A stretch of DNA of 37,376 nt from Cupriavidus basilensis OR16 (GCF_000243095.1 NZ_AHJE01000121.1:1-37376); one strand, 5' to 3'. Shown: positions 16,224-24,947, counted from the first letter of the stretch. Made by a program: numbers and translations. Notes: generated by a model not told the origin, from the sequence alone.

Positions 16224-17123
16224 ATGCCAAATCCCGGTACCCCGACGCTGGATCAACTGAAGGTGTTCCTGACCGTGGTGGACGTCGGCAGCTTTGCCGG
16301 CGCGGCCCGCAAGCTCAGCCGGGCAACCTCGGTCATCAGCTATACGATCGCCAACCTGGAGAATCAGCTCGGCGTGGCGCTGTTCGACCGCAAGACCACC
16401 AAGAAGCCGCAACTGACAGAGGCGGGCCGCACCGTGCTGGCCGAGGCGCGCACGGTCACCATGGGCATCGACGGGCTGCGCTCGAAGGTCAAGGGCCTGC
16501 TGCAAGGCCTGGAGGCCGAGGTCCACCTGGCGCTGGACGTGATGTTGCCCGCGGCGCGCGTGGTGGACGCCTTGAAGGCCTTCCGCGCGGCATTTCCCAC
16601 GGTAGCGCTGCACCTGCACATGGAGGCACTTGGCGCCGTGACGCAGATGGTGCTGGACGGCGCCGCCGCCATCGGCGTCAGCGGGCCGCTCGGCGCAGGC
16701 GTGACGGGGATCGAGCGCATCTGGATCGGCGATGTGATGCTGCGGCCGGTTGCGGCGCCAGGCCATCCGTTGGCCGGCGGCAGCCCGAACCTGCCGGGCG
16801 CCGGACGGCATCATGTGCAACTGGTGCTGTCGGACCGCTCGGCGCTGACGCGCGGCAAGGATTTCGCGGTGATCAGCACGCATACCTGGCGCCTGGCCGA
16901 TCTTGGCGCCAAGCACATGCTGCTGCGCGAAGGCATCGGCTGGGGCAATATGCCGGTGCCCATGGTGCAGGAAGATCTCGACTCGGGCCGCCTGGTGCTG
17001 CTCGACCTACCCGAAAATCACAGCAACCTCTACCCGTTCGATGCAATCTACCGCACCGACACGCCACCCGGCCCCGCCGCCTCGTGGCTGATCGAGCGCT
17101 TTGCCGGCCAGGCAGTGGACTGA
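16224..17123 (+). CDS. LysR-family transcriptional regulator
   Basis: This 299-residue regulator has an N-terminal winged helix-turn-helix (DQLKVFLTVVDVGSFAGAAR, then SVISYTIANLENQLGVALFD, about residues 9-55), a linker helix, and a periplasmic-binding-protein-like effector domain (from about residue 90). The recognition helix SRATSVISYTIANLE is less typical than the usual SQSAVSxQI form. It is divergent from the truncated doxX gene and carries a palindromic site directly before its start. No Shine-Dalgarno is evident, so translation may start on a short leader. It may also control the upstream SnoaL-MBL-MFS operon. The effector is unknown. Confidence 0.9.
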   Translation: MPNPGTPTLDQLKVFLTVVDVGSFAGAARKLSRATSVISYTIANLENQLGVALFDRKTTKKPQLTEAGRTVLAEARTVTMGIDGLRSKVKGLLQGLEAEVHLALDVMLPAARVVDALKAFRAAFPTVALHLHMEALGAVTQMVLDGAAAIGVSGPLGAGVTGIERIWIGDVMLRPVAAPGHPLAGGSPNLPGAGRHHVQLVLSDRSALTRGKDFAVISTHTWRLADLGAKHMLLREGIGWGNMPVPMVQEDLDSGRLVLLDLPENHSNLYPFDAIYRTDTPPGPAASWLIERFAGQAVD

Positions 17124-17135
17124 GCCTGCCCGCGG

Positions 17136-18653
17136 CTAGCGGCCATTGCCGGCGGCGCCGCCGGACACCGGCAGCTCGAAGCTGAACGCCGTGCCGCTGC
17201 CGGCGCGCTCCACCAGCCGGATCTGGCTGCGATGCAGCTGCAGCATGCGCTGCACGATCAGCAACCCCAGCCCGCCGCCGCGATGCGCGCCGCCGGCGCT
17301 GAACGGCCGCTGGAACAGGCTCTCGCGCAGTTCCGCCGGAATGCCGGGGCCGGTATCGCTGACGGTGACCGCCACCTTGCCGTCGCGCAAGGCAAGATCG
17401 ACATCGATGGTGCCTTCGGCCGGCGTATGGCGGATCGCGTTATCCAGCAGATTGGTCAGCACGCGCTCGATCATGCCGAGATCGGCCGTGACGGCGGGCA
17501 GGCGCTGCGGGATGCCGGCGCGCAGCCGCACATGGCGCGCCTCGGCCGCCAGCTCGAACTTCTGGAACACATCCTGCACCAGGTCCACCAGGGAGAAATC
17601 CTCCAGCGCCGGCTGCACGATGCCGTGCTCCAGCCGCGCCAGCTCAAAGAGCGATTGCGCCAGCCGCCCCACCTTGACGCTTTGCGCCAGCGCGATGGCC
17701 AGGTAGCGCTGGCGCTCGGCCTCGCTGAGCGTATCGGCCTTGAGCGACAGCGTTTCCAGGTAGCCGTGCAGCGAGGTCAGCGGCGTGCGCAGGTCATGCG
17801 AAATATTGGCAACCAGCTCGCGCCGCTCCTGGTCCTGCTTGGTCAGCGCGCGCCATTGCTCGGCGATGCGGTCCGCCATTTGCGCGAAGGCCGCTTCCAG
17901 CGCGACGATTTCATCGCGCGCGCTGCCGGACGGCGAGCGCGGCACGCGCGGCTGCGTCTCGGGCGCGCCGTCGGCATCAAACCGCCGCATCGCCTCGGTC
18001 AGGCGGCGCAGCGGCCGCGTGATGAGGCCGAACGCCATCACCCCCGCCAGCAAGCCCAGCAACGCCACCAGCCCCATCGACCACAGCGTGGTGCGCAGCA
18101 CCGAGTTGGCGGAGGCGCGCGCCGCCAGTTCGTCATGCGCCTCGCCCAGCAGCACCACGTAGATATAGCCGGCGGGCTCGGCGCCGCCCCCGCGCAGCGG
18201 CGCGGCGCTGAACACCTTGCGCCCGCCCGCGCTGCGCGGATCGTCCCCAAGGATAGGCAGCGGCTCGCCGGCCAGCAGGCGCTGCACCGGCTTCAGGTCT
18301 ACCTGCTGGCGCAGCAGGTGCCCGGCCGGCGCGTCGTGCCCCTGGATCCGGCCCTGGCTGTCCAGCAGGTAGACCTCCACGCTCGGGTTCACCACCATCA
18401 GCTGCCCGAACAGGCGGCGCAGCGCATCCGGCTTGAGGCCGTTGGCGTCCATCAGCGACGCATTGCGCGCGATATGGCCGGCCAGCCCGCGCGACAGGTC
18501 CTGGATGACCTCTTTCTCGCGCATGTCGTTGGAGCGGACCTGCAGCCACGCGGAGGCGCCGCAGCAGGCCAGCAGCAGCACGGAGAACACCAGGGACAAC
18601 CGCTGCGTCAGGGTCAGGCGGCGGCTAAGGTTCAGTCCGAGGTCAAGGCTCAC
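17136..18653 (-). CDS. Sensor histidine kinase
   Basis: This 505-residue inner-membrane kinase has TM1 at about residues 19-37, a periplasmic sensor of about 150 residues (to about 189), and TM2 at about 190-212. A HAMP domain follows (to about 272), then a HisKA domain with the phosphoacceptor His286 in VANISHDLRTPL. The HATPase domain carries N box NLLDNAIRHT, G1 DTGPGIP and G2 GGGLGLLIV. The start is a GTG at 18651-18653 overlapping the response-regulator stop (GTGA) and preceded by AGGAGG; an in-frame ATG at 18701 lies inside the regulator gene and is not preferred. The pair is divergent from msrB-dipZ-msrA, so the kinase may sense periplasmic oxidants, as HprS does for MsrPQ (inference). 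Confidence 0.92.
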   Translation of the reverse strand: MSLDLGLNLSRRLTLTQRLSLVFSVLLLACCGASAWLQVRSNDMREKEVIQDLSRGLAGHIARNASLMDANGLKPDALRRLFGQLMVVNPSVEVYLLDSQGRIQGHDAPAGHLLRQQVDLKPVQRLLAGEPLPILGDDPRSAGGRKVFSAAPLRGGGAEPAGYIYVVLLGEAHDELAARASANSVLRTTLWSMGLVALLGLLAGVMAFGLITRPLRRLTEAMRRFDADGAPETQPRVPRSPSGSARDEIVALEAAFAQMADRIAEQWRALTKQDQERRELVANISHDLRTPLTSLHGYLETLSLKADTLSEAERQRYLAIALAQSVKVGRLAQSLFELARLEHGIVQPALEDFSLVDLVQDVFQKFELAAEARHVRLRAGIPQRLPAVTADLGMIERVLTNLLDNAIRHTPAEGTIDVDLALRDGKVAVTVSDTGPGIPAELRESLFQRPFSAGGAHRGGGLGLLIVQRMLQLHRSQIRLVERAGSGTAFSFELPVSGGAAGNGR

Positions 18654-19372
18654 GGCGCACCTCCTGGAGTGCCCGCCGCGAGCTTGTAGCCATGCCCCCA
18701 CACGGTCAGGATGCGGCTGGGCTGTGCCGGGTCCGCCTCGATCTTGGTGCGCAGCCGGTTGATATGGGTGTTGACGGTATGTTCGTAGCCCTCATGCTGA
18801 TAGCCCCAGACGGCGTTGAGCAGGTCCATGCGGGAGAACACCTTGCCGGGATGCCGGGCGAAGAAATACAGCAGGTCGAACTCGCGCGGCGTGAGCTCGA
18901 TGCGCCGGCCGTCCACGCTGGCCTCGCGCGTGAGCGGATCGATCGACAGGCCGCCGAGCTCCAGGCTGCCCGCGTCGACCCGCAGGTCCTTGGCCATGGC
19001 ATCCACGCGCCGCAGCAGCGCCTTCACGCGGGCCACCAGCTCGAGCACCGAGAACGGCTTGGCCAGGTAGTCGTCGGCGCCAAGTTCCAGGCCAAGGATG
19101 CGGTGGACCTCGCTCGCGCGCGCGCTGGTGATGATGATCGGCGTGTAGCGCGTCATGGCGCGGGCGCGCCGGCAGATCTCCAGCCCGTCCACGCCGGGCA
19201 GCATCAGGTCGAGGATCAGCGCGTCCCAGTTGCCCTGCGCCAGCAGCCGCAGGCCTTCGTTGCCGTCGGCGCTGTGCACGACCTCGTAGCGCTCGTCGCG
19301 CAGGTGCAGGCTCAGTACGTTGGCGATGTCGACATCGTCTTCGACGATCAGGATGCGCTTGGGGTGATCCAT
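18650..19372 (-). CDS. OmpR/PhoB-family response regulator
   Basis: This 240-residue regulator has a receiver domain (residues 1-120) with acidic pocket E11/D12/D13, phosphoacceptor D55 in LILDLMLPG, T82 and K105. A winged-helix DNA-binding domain (about 135-235) contains ELTPREFDLLYFFARHPGKV, SRMDLLNAVWG and VNTHINRLRTKIE. It precedes and overlaps the kinase gene. It is transcribed away from the methionine sulfoxide reductase operon, which starts 226 bp upstream on the other strand, and that operon is its most likely target. Its leader contains an 18-bp perfect palindrome 14 nt before the ATG that may fold in the mRNA. Confidence 0.93.
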   Translation of the reverse strand: MDHPKRILIVEDDVDIANVLSLHLRDERYEVVHSADGNEGLRLLAQGNWDALILDLMLPGVDGLEICRRARAMTRYTPIIITSARASEVHRILGLELGADDYLAKPFSVLELVARVKALLRRVDAMAKDLRVDAGSLELGGLSIDPLTREASVDGRRIELTPREFDLLYFFARHPGKVFSRMDLLNAVWGYQHEGYEHTVNTHINRLRTKIEADPAQPSRILTVWGHGYKLAAGTPGGAP

Positions 19373-19598
19373 GTTCAGCCTAGGGGCGCGAGCCGGCTCG
19401 CGCGTGACAGGGGAGGCACAGGAAATGCGCCGGCCTGGCTATTGTGCAAAATTTTGGGGCGGCGAGTTATCACATTTAATTTAACCTTTGGTGAGGACTC
19501 CGGGATGGTGCCAGCCATACGATGCGGCCAACGATCCATGGCAGCGATCGGCGGCAAGTCGGTCGCCGCGATCGATACATTGAGGCAAGGAGCACATC
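19373..19598. promoter_or_regulatory. Divergent control region between the two-component system and msrB
   Basis: The region holds three notable elements. One is GCGCGAGCCGGCTCGCGC (19386-19403), a perfect palindrome in the response-regulator leader. The second is CAAAATTTTG (19447-19456), a perfect 10-bp palindrome. The third is an AT-rich block with a direct ATTTA-ATTTA repeat (about 19474-19483), the likeliest place for OmpR-type binding. The msrB gene has an AAGGAG ribosome site. Promoter boxes are not clear enough to assign. Confidence 0.45.
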
Positions 19599-20120
19599 AT
19601 GGGAAGCAGAAGGCGCTTTTTGGTATCAGGCAGTGCCGCCGTGGCGGCGCTTGCGGCCGTTAGCGGCTGGCGCGCGCTGGCCGCTGGCCCGGCAAATGCA
19701 GCGAACGCGGGCAAGCCCGCCGAAACCTTCGAGGTGGTGCGCTCCGACGCCCAGTGGCGCCAGATGCTGACCTCGTCACAGTACGACGTGCTGCGCCAGG
19801 AAGGCACGGAGCGGCCCTACAGCAGCCCGCTGAACGATGAGCATCGCGCCGGCATCTTCGCCTGCGCCGGATGCCAGCTCGACCTCTTCTCGTCGCGCAC
19901 CAAGTTTGACAGCCGCACCGGCTGGCCCAGCTTCTGGGCGCCGCTGGAGAACGCCGTGCGCACGAACGAGGACCGGTCCTTCGGCATATCGCGCACGGAA
20001 GTGCATTGCCGGCGCTGCGGCGGCCACCTGGGCCACGTGTTCGACGACGGCCCCAAGCCGACCGGGCTGCGCTACTGCATGAACGGCATAGCGATGACGT
20101 TCAAACCGCAAGCCGCCTGA
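19599..20120 (+). CDS. msrB: Periplasmic methionine-(R)-S-oxide reductase MsrB with Tat signal
   Basis: The enzyme reduces methionine-R-sulfoxide in proteins. The N-terminus MGSRRRFLVSGSAAVAALAA is a twin-arginine signal, so the enzyme works in the periplasm. The zinc site is formed by C89/C92 (FACAGCQ) and C137/C140 (CRRCGGHLGHVF). The catalytic Cys is C160 in RYCMNGIAM, where most family members have RYC(V/I)NS. No further Cys is present in the mature domain, so no obvious internal resolving Cys exists and reduction by an external thiol protein is expected. It is the first gene of an operon with dipZ-like and msrA genes. An AAGGAG ribosome site lies 7-8 nt before the ATG. Length (173) is normal for a one-domain MsrB plus signal. 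Confidence 0.95.
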   Translation: MGSRRRFLVSGSAAVAALAAVSGWRALAAGPANAANAGKPAETFEVVRSDAQWRQMLTSSQYDVLRQEGTERPYSSPLNDEHRAGIFACAGCQLDLFSSRTKFDSRTGWPSFWAPLENAVRTNEDRSFGISRTEVHCRRCGGHLGHVFDDGPKPTGLRYCMNGIAMTFKPQAA

Positions 20121-20167
20121 GCCCGCGCGGGCCTCCAACGCCGACCACAACCAGACAGAAGAATCCC

Positions 20168-21943
20168 ATGTTCCTCCTTATCCTCGCCTACCTCGGCGGC
20201 GCGCTCACCATCCTCAGCCCGTGCATCCTGCCCGTGCTGCCCTTTGTGTTCTCGCGGGCCGACCAGCCCTTTGTGCGCAGCGGCCTGCCACTGCTGGCCG
20301 GCATGGCGCTGACGTTCGCGGCGGTGGCAACGCTGGCGGCGGTGGGCGGCGGCTGGGTGACCCAGGCCAACCAGTACGGACGCTGGCTGGCCATTGGCTT
20401 GCTGGCCGTGTTCGGCCTGACGCTGCTGCTGCCGCGCCTGGCCGAGCGGCTGATGCACCCGCTGGTGAGCGCGGGCAGCCGGCTCTCCGCGTTTGCGCAG
20501 GCCGATGGCGGGCAGGTCCGGCCAGGATCGTCGTTCCTGCTCGGCATTGCCACCGGCCTGCTGTGGGCGCCATGCGCGGGTCCGATCCTTGGACTCGTGC
20601 TGACCGGCGCGGCGCTGCGCGGCGCCAGCGTCGGCACCACGCTGCTGCTGGTCGCTTACGCAGCCGGCGCGGCCACGTCGCTGGCGGTGGCCCTGCTGGT
20701 CGGCGGCCGGGTCTTTACCGCGATGAAGCGCTCGCTGGGCGCGGGGGAATGGGTCAGGCGCGGCATTGGCGCGGCCATGCTGCTCGGCGTGGTGGCCATC
20801 GGGCTGGGGCTGGACACCGGTGTGCTGGCCCGCGTTTCGACAGTGGCCACGGGCGGCATCGAGCAGCAGCTGGTCGACAAGCTCTCCGCCAAACAGGCTG
20901 AAGCCGGCAACGGCGCGATGATGCGCGCGACCCGCCTCAAGACCGGCGAAGACGCCGCGGTGGCGCTGCCCGTGGAAGGCCAGTTGCCCGGGCTGGGCGG
21001 CGCAGTGCAATGGCTGAACTCGCCGCCGCTCACGGCCGAAGCGCTGCGCGGCAAGGTGGTGCTGGTCGATTTCTGGACCTACTCGTGCATCAACTGCCTG
21101 CGCACCCTGCCCTACGTGAAGGCCTGGGCGCAGAAGTACCGCGACCAGGGCCTGGTGGTGATCGGCGTGCATGCGCCGGAGTTTGCCTTCGAGCGCAACC
21201 TCGACAACGTGAAGAAGGCCACGCGCGACCTCGGCATCGACTATCCCGTGGCAGTCGACAACAACTACGCGATCTGGCGCGCCTTCAACAACCAGTACTG
21301 GCCAGCGCACTACTTCATCGACGCGCAGGGGCAGATCCGCTTTCACCACTTCGGCGAGGGCGAGTACGCGAAGTCCGAGCAGGTGATCCAGCAACTGCTG
21401 GCGCAAGCGGGCCACGCCGCAGCGGCGAAGGTGGCGATGGGCATCGGCGATGCCGATGCGCAAGGCGTGCAGATGGCTGCCGACAAGACCGAGATCCAGT
21501 CCGGCGAAACCTACCTTGGCTATGAGCGGGCGGAGAACTTCGCATCGCCCGGCGGCGAGGCGCAAGACAAGGCGCGCACTTATACCGCGCCCGCAAACCC
21601 CGCGCTCAACAACTGGGGCCTGGCCGGCACCTGGCAGGTGGGTGCGGAGCACGCCACGCTGGCCGGCGCTTCCGGGCGGATCGTCTACCGCTTTCACGCG
21701 CGCGACCTGCATCTGGTACTGGGCCCGGGCAAGGAAGGCAAGCCGGTGCGGTTCCGGGTAAGCGTCGACGGCGCCGCGCCGGGCGGCGCGCGCGGCACCG
21801 ATGTGGCGGCGGATGGCAGCGGCACGGTGACCGAGCAGCGGCTATACCAGCTGGTGCGGCAGACGGGCAAGGTGGCCGACCGCACGTTCACCATCGAATT
21901 CCTGGACCCCGGCGTGGAGGCTTACGCCTTCACCTTCGGCTGA
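20168..21943 (+). CDS. dipZ: DipZ-type transmembrane thiol-disulfide reductase with thioredoxin-like domain
   Basis: This 591-residue protein has three parts. Residues 1-220 form a CcdA/DsbD-like membrane domain with the paired cysteines C19 (ILSPCILPVLPF) and C136 (LLWAPCAGPILG). Residues from about 270 to 420 form a redoxin domain with the active site C306-I-N-C309 in FWTYSCINCLRTLPY. The last roughly 150 residues form a beta-rich domain of the DipZ C-terminal type. It should move electrons from cytoplasmic thioredoxin across the membrane to periplasmic clients, here most plausibly MsrB and MsrA encoded on either side. I chose the ATG at 20168 because it begins directly with the first helix; the longer open frame overlaps msrB. 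The architecture matches mycobacterial DipZ. Confidence 0.9.
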   Translation: MFLLILAYLGGALTILSPCILPVLPFVFSRADQPFVRSGLPLLAGMALTFAAVATLAAVGGGWVTQANQYGRWLAIGLLAVFGLTLLLPRLAERLMHPLVSAGSRLSAFAQADGGQVRPGSSFLLGIATGLLWAPCAGPILGLVLTGAALRGASVGTTLLLVAYAAGAATSLAVALLVGGRVFTAMKRSLGAGEWVRRGIGAAMLLGVVAIGLGLDTGVLARVSTVATGGIEQQLVDKLSAKQAEAGNGAMMRATRLKTGEDAAVALPVEGQLPGLGGAVQWLNSPPLTAEALRGKVVLVDFWTYSCINCLRTLPYVKAWAQKYRDQGLVVIGVHAPEFAFERNLDNVKKATRDLGIDYPVAVDNNYAIWRAFNNQYWPAHYFIDAQGQIRFHHFGEGEYAKSEQVIQQLLAQAGHAAAAKVAMGIGDADAQGVQMAADKTEIQSGETYLGYERAENFASPGGEAQDKARTYTAPANPALNNWGLAGTWQVGAEHATLAGASGRIVYRFHARDLHLVLGPGKEGKPVRFRVSVDGAAPGGARGTDVAADGSGTVTEQRLYQLVRQTGKVADRTFTIEFLDPGVEAYAFTFG

Positions 21944-22031
21944 TGCTCATGCAAGCCGCCATATTCCACCCGTATTCCACCCGTAACCCACTCATTGATC
22001 ACGACGCAGCAACGTGCAAGGACAGGCAATC

Positions 22032-22772
22032 ATGACCACGCAATCTTCAACCGGTTTCTCCTGGTGGACGCGCTCGTCCGCCGCAAAAGTCGCAGGCCTC
22101 GTCATGCTGGCGGCCGGCCTGCTGGCCTGGCAGCGCGTGGCCAACTCCGCTGAAGACGCCGTCAGGATCCCGCCGCCAGCGCTCGATGAAAAAGCCAGCG
22201 CGGCGCCAACGGAAACGGCCGTGTTCGCCGGCGGCTGCTTCTGGGGCGTGCAAGGCGTGTTCCAGCACGTGCGCGGCGTGAAGCAGGTCACGTCCGGCTA
22301 TGCCGGCGGCTCCGCCAGCACCGCCCAGTACGAGGCCGTCAGCGGCGGCGACACCGGCCATGCGGAATCGGTGCAGGTCACGTTCGACCCGGCGCAGATC
22401 AGCTACGGCCGCCTGCTGCAGATCTTCTTCTCGGTCGCGCACAATCCCACGCAGCTCAACTTCCAGGGCCCGGACCACGGCACGCAGTACCGCTCGGCAG
22501 TGTTCCCGCTCAACACCGAGCAACGCAGCGTGGCGCAGGCCTATATCGCGCAGCTGGGCAAGGCCAATGCGTTCAAGGCACCCATCGTCACCCGCATCGA
22601 GGACTACAAGGCCTTCTACCCGGCGGAGAGCTATCACCAGAATTTCCTGACCCGCCATCCTTCGCATCCGTACATCGTCATCAACGACATGCCCAAGATC
22701 GGCTACCTGAAGCAGATGTTTCCCGACCTGTATCGCAACGACCCGGTGCTGCTGAAGGTGGCGGGCTCGTGA
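22032..22772 (+). CDS. msrA: Membrane-anchored or secreted peptide methionine-(S)-S-oxide reductase MsrA
   Basis: The enzyme reduces methionine-S-sulfoxide. Residues 17-33 (AKVAGLVMLAAGLLAW) form a signal anchor, placing the enzyme in the periplasm. The catalytic site is GGCFWGVQ with C69, and the family motifs GYAGG, GHAESVQV and YRSAVFP are present. The protein contains no other Cys, so it lacks the resolving pair of the E. coli enzyme and probably depends on the DipZ thioredoxin domain encoded just upstream. The ATG at 22032 follows AAGGACAGG; the alternative ATG at 22014 has no better site. It is the last gene of the msrB-dipZ-msrA operon and is followed by a GC-rich hairpin. Confidence 0.95.
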   Translation: MTTQSSTGFSWWTRSSAAKVAGLVMLAAGLLAWQRVANSAEDAVRIPPPALDEKASAAPTETAVFAGGCFWGVQGVFQHVRGVKQVTSGYAGGSASTAQYEAVSGGDTGHAESVQVTFDPAQISYGRLLQIFFSVAHNPTQLNFQGPDHGTQYRSAVFPLNTEQRSVAQAYIAQLGKANAFKAPIVTRIEDYKAFYPAESYHQNFLTRHPSHPYIVINDMPKIGYLKQMFPDLYRNDPVLLKVAGS

Positions 22773-22779
22773 TGGCCGC

Positions 22780-22803
22780 GCGCCGCGCCGTGCTGCGCGG
22801 CGC
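22780..22803. terminator. GC-rich hairpin between convergent msrA and enolase relic
   Basis: The perfect 9-bp arms GCGCCGCGC (22780-22788) and GCGCGGCGC (22795-22803) enclose a 6-nt loop. No T tract follows on either strand, so it is either a Rho-assisted bidirectional terminator or an mRNA end stabiliser. Confidence 0.5.
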
Positions 22804-22806
22804 CGC

Positions 22807-23857
22807 TCAGCCCCGGCCCGTCAGGATCGCGCTGCCGGCGTACCGCGCCTGCGCCCCCAGCCTGCGCTCGATGCGAATCAGCTGGTTGTACTTGGCAGTG
22901 CGATCCGAGCGGGAGATGGACCCCGTCTTGATCTGCCCGCACCCGGTTGCCACCGCTAGGTCCGCGATGCTCACGTCCTCGGTCTCGCCCGAGCGATGCG
23001 ACATCACCGCCCTGTACCCGGCCGCATGTGCCACGCCCACGGTATCCAGCATCTCGCTCAGCGTGCCGATCTGGTTGGCCTTGACCAGGACGGCGTTGGC
23101 GATGCCGTCGGCGATGCCCTGCTGCAGCAGGGCAGCATGAGTGCAGAACACATCGTCGCCCACCAGATCCCGCCGTCTCGATGGCGTGCAGGATGAAGTC
23201 CAGCGCCTCATCCGCCGTGCGCAGGTCCGGCGCAAAGCCGCCCTCATCGCCCACATTGGTGTTGAAGCCTGCCGCTTTCAAGGCGAGCCGCAGCGTATGG
23301 AAAATCTCCGACGCCATGCGCACGCCCTCGGCAAAGCTCAGCGCGCCGACCGGCACGATCATGAACTCCTGGAAGTCGATCGTATTGTCGGCGTGCGCCC
23401 CGCCGTTGATGATGTTGATCATCGGCACGGGCAGCACGTTGGCACGCGGGCTGCCGACGTGGACGAACAAGGCCGAACCCGATGACGCGGCCGCCGCGTG
23501 CGCCACCGCCAGCGAAACGCCCAGCAGCGCGTTGGCGCCCAGGCGGCTCTTGTTGGCCGTGCCGTCCAGCTTGATCATGATGTCGTCAACCCGGCGCTGC
23601 TCGCGGGCATCCACGCCCATGAGCGCCGCGCGCAACTCGGTGTTTACCGCGCCCACCGCGCGGGTGACGCCCTTGCCCAGATAACGCGCGGGGTCGTTGT
23701 CACGCAGCTCCACCGCCTCCCGCGCGCCGGTCGATGCGCCGGAGGGCACCGTCGCCCGGCCGGCCGATCCGTCGGCCAGCGTCACCTCCACCTCCACCGT
23801 GGGATTGCCTCGGCTATCCAGCACTTCGTACCCCTGCAACTGCGCGATCTGGTTCAT
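22807..23857 (-). pseudogene. eno: Enolase paralogue with internal deletion and frameshift
   Basis: The first roughly 230 codons encode a normal enolase N-terminus: QGYEVLDSRGNPTVEVEV, PSGASTGAREA, MINIINGGAHADN and GDEGGFAPDL. After IETAG (about 23165-23170) the sequence jumps to LVGDDVFCTHAALLQ in another frame. The C-terminal part is otherwise readable, with VLVKANQIGTL, SHRSGETEDVSIAD and QIKTGSISRSDR, and stops at 22807. Roughly 85 residues that include two Mg2+ ligands (equivalents of Asp246 and Glu290 of the E. coli enzyme) are missing, so it cannot be an active enolase. A GAAGGGAG ribosome site precedes its ATG. It is divergent from a LysR gene and is probably a dispensable second enolase. 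Confidence 0.88.
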
Positions 23858-23974
23858 CCGATACTCCCTTCGTTAAATAAACTATCAACGTAAAGGATGG
23901 TAGATTCTCCTGATCACTGGGAAAACCGAGTTATTTTTCTGGATTCGTCAGCTTTTCTCATATTCGAACATTCC

Positions 23975-24844
23975 ATGCGTACGCTGCCACCCATGTCCAC
24001 CCTGCGCGCCTTCGAGGCCACGGCGCGCACCGGTTCCATCACGCGGGCCGCCGAAGAACTGTGCCGCACGCATGGCGCGGTCAGCCGCCAGCTCCGCCTG
24101 CTGCAGGAACACGCCGGCACCACCTTGTTTGAAAAGGACGGCACGGGCGTGCGCCTGAACGAACGCGGCCAGGGCATGTACGACGTGGTGCGCGCCGTGT
24201 TCGACCAGCTAGAGCAAAGCTACAGCCGGCTGCAGGACCAGGCGCGCGGGCCCAGCCTGCACGTGGCCTGCAGCGCCACGTTTGCCATGCGCTGGCTGGT
24301 GCCGAATATGGTGGACTTCTATCGCTTGCGGCCCGACATCCGGATCCGCCTGTCCATGACCTCCGCCCGCGAGATGCGCACGGAAGGCGCCGATGTGGTG
24401 ATCGCCTGGGATCTCAGCGCCTACCCGGAGCCCGACCGCCAGCGCGCGCTGCACCTCGCGCCGGTCGCCTTCGGGCCCGTGTGCGCGCCGTCGTACGCAG
24501 CGTCGGTACGCTCCGGCGTGCGGATTGCGCATGACTTCACGTCGAGCGCCTGGGACCAGTGGGAAGCCCTGTCCGGCAAGCGCATTGCGCCAGCCCGCGA
24601 GCTCACCTTCCCGCACACGCACCTGTGCATCGAGGCCGCGCTCGGCGGCGTGGGTGTGGCCTTGATCGAGCAGCGCCTGATCCGTCGGGAGCTGGAGGAT
24701 GGCCAACTCATCGCGCCGTACGGCTTTGCGCGTTTCAGCAACGGACTGATGGCGGTACCGGCCGCGCGGGAGCTGCCGAAGGACGCGAAAGTGTTTGTCG
24801 GCTGGCTGCGGGACAAGCTGGCCGAGTACGAGCCCGGGATGTAG
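23975..24844 (+). CDS. LysR-family regulator, GcvA-like
   Basis: This 289-residue regulator has a winged helix-turn-helix at residues 4-65 (PPMSTLRAFEATARTGSITR, then THGAVSRQLRLLQEHAG) and the effector-binding domain from about residue 90. The MSTLRAFEATAR start and the central ADVVIAWD segment resemble the GcvA/AmpR branch. I chose the ATG at 23975; an in-frame ATG at 23897 would add a 26-residue leader with no homology and no ribosome site. It is divergent from the broken enolase gene, its probable original target, and upstream of the free-methionine-sulfoxide reductase relic. No operator is assigned, although the 117-bp gap is AT-rich. Confidence 0.88.
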   Translation: MRTLPPMSTLRAFEATARTGSITRAAEELCRTHGAVSRQLRLLQEHAGTTLFEKDGTGVRLNERGQGMYDVVRAVFDQLEQSYSRLQDQARGPSLHVACSATFAMRWLVPNMVDFYRLRPDIRIRLSMTSAREMRTEGADVVIAWDLSAYPEPDRQRALHLAPVAFGPVCAPSYAASVRSGVRIAHDFTSSAWDQWEALSGKRIAPARELTFPHTHLCIEAALGGVGVALIEQRLIRRELEDGQLIAPYGFARFSNGLMAVPAARELPKDAKVFVGWLRDKLAEYEPGM

Positions 24845-24947
24845 GGACGCTGATCTGTTTGCATGCCCATGCCGCCCATGCAGGTTTCGGTTTGGGATTA
24901 GGATCTCGACTTCGAACCCGCGCTGACAAGCCCACCGGACCCGCATC

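Noticed and set aside
17149..17164. 16-bp palindrome CCGGCGGCGCCGCCGG near the histidine kinase stop
   Set aside because: It lies inside the coding region for a Gly/Ala-rich tail and is explained by codon bias; no T tract for a terminator.
24900..24922. tRNA T-loop-like GGTTCGAAGTC on the minus strand
   Set aside because: The flanks do not pair into a T arm and no acceptor or anticodon arms are found.
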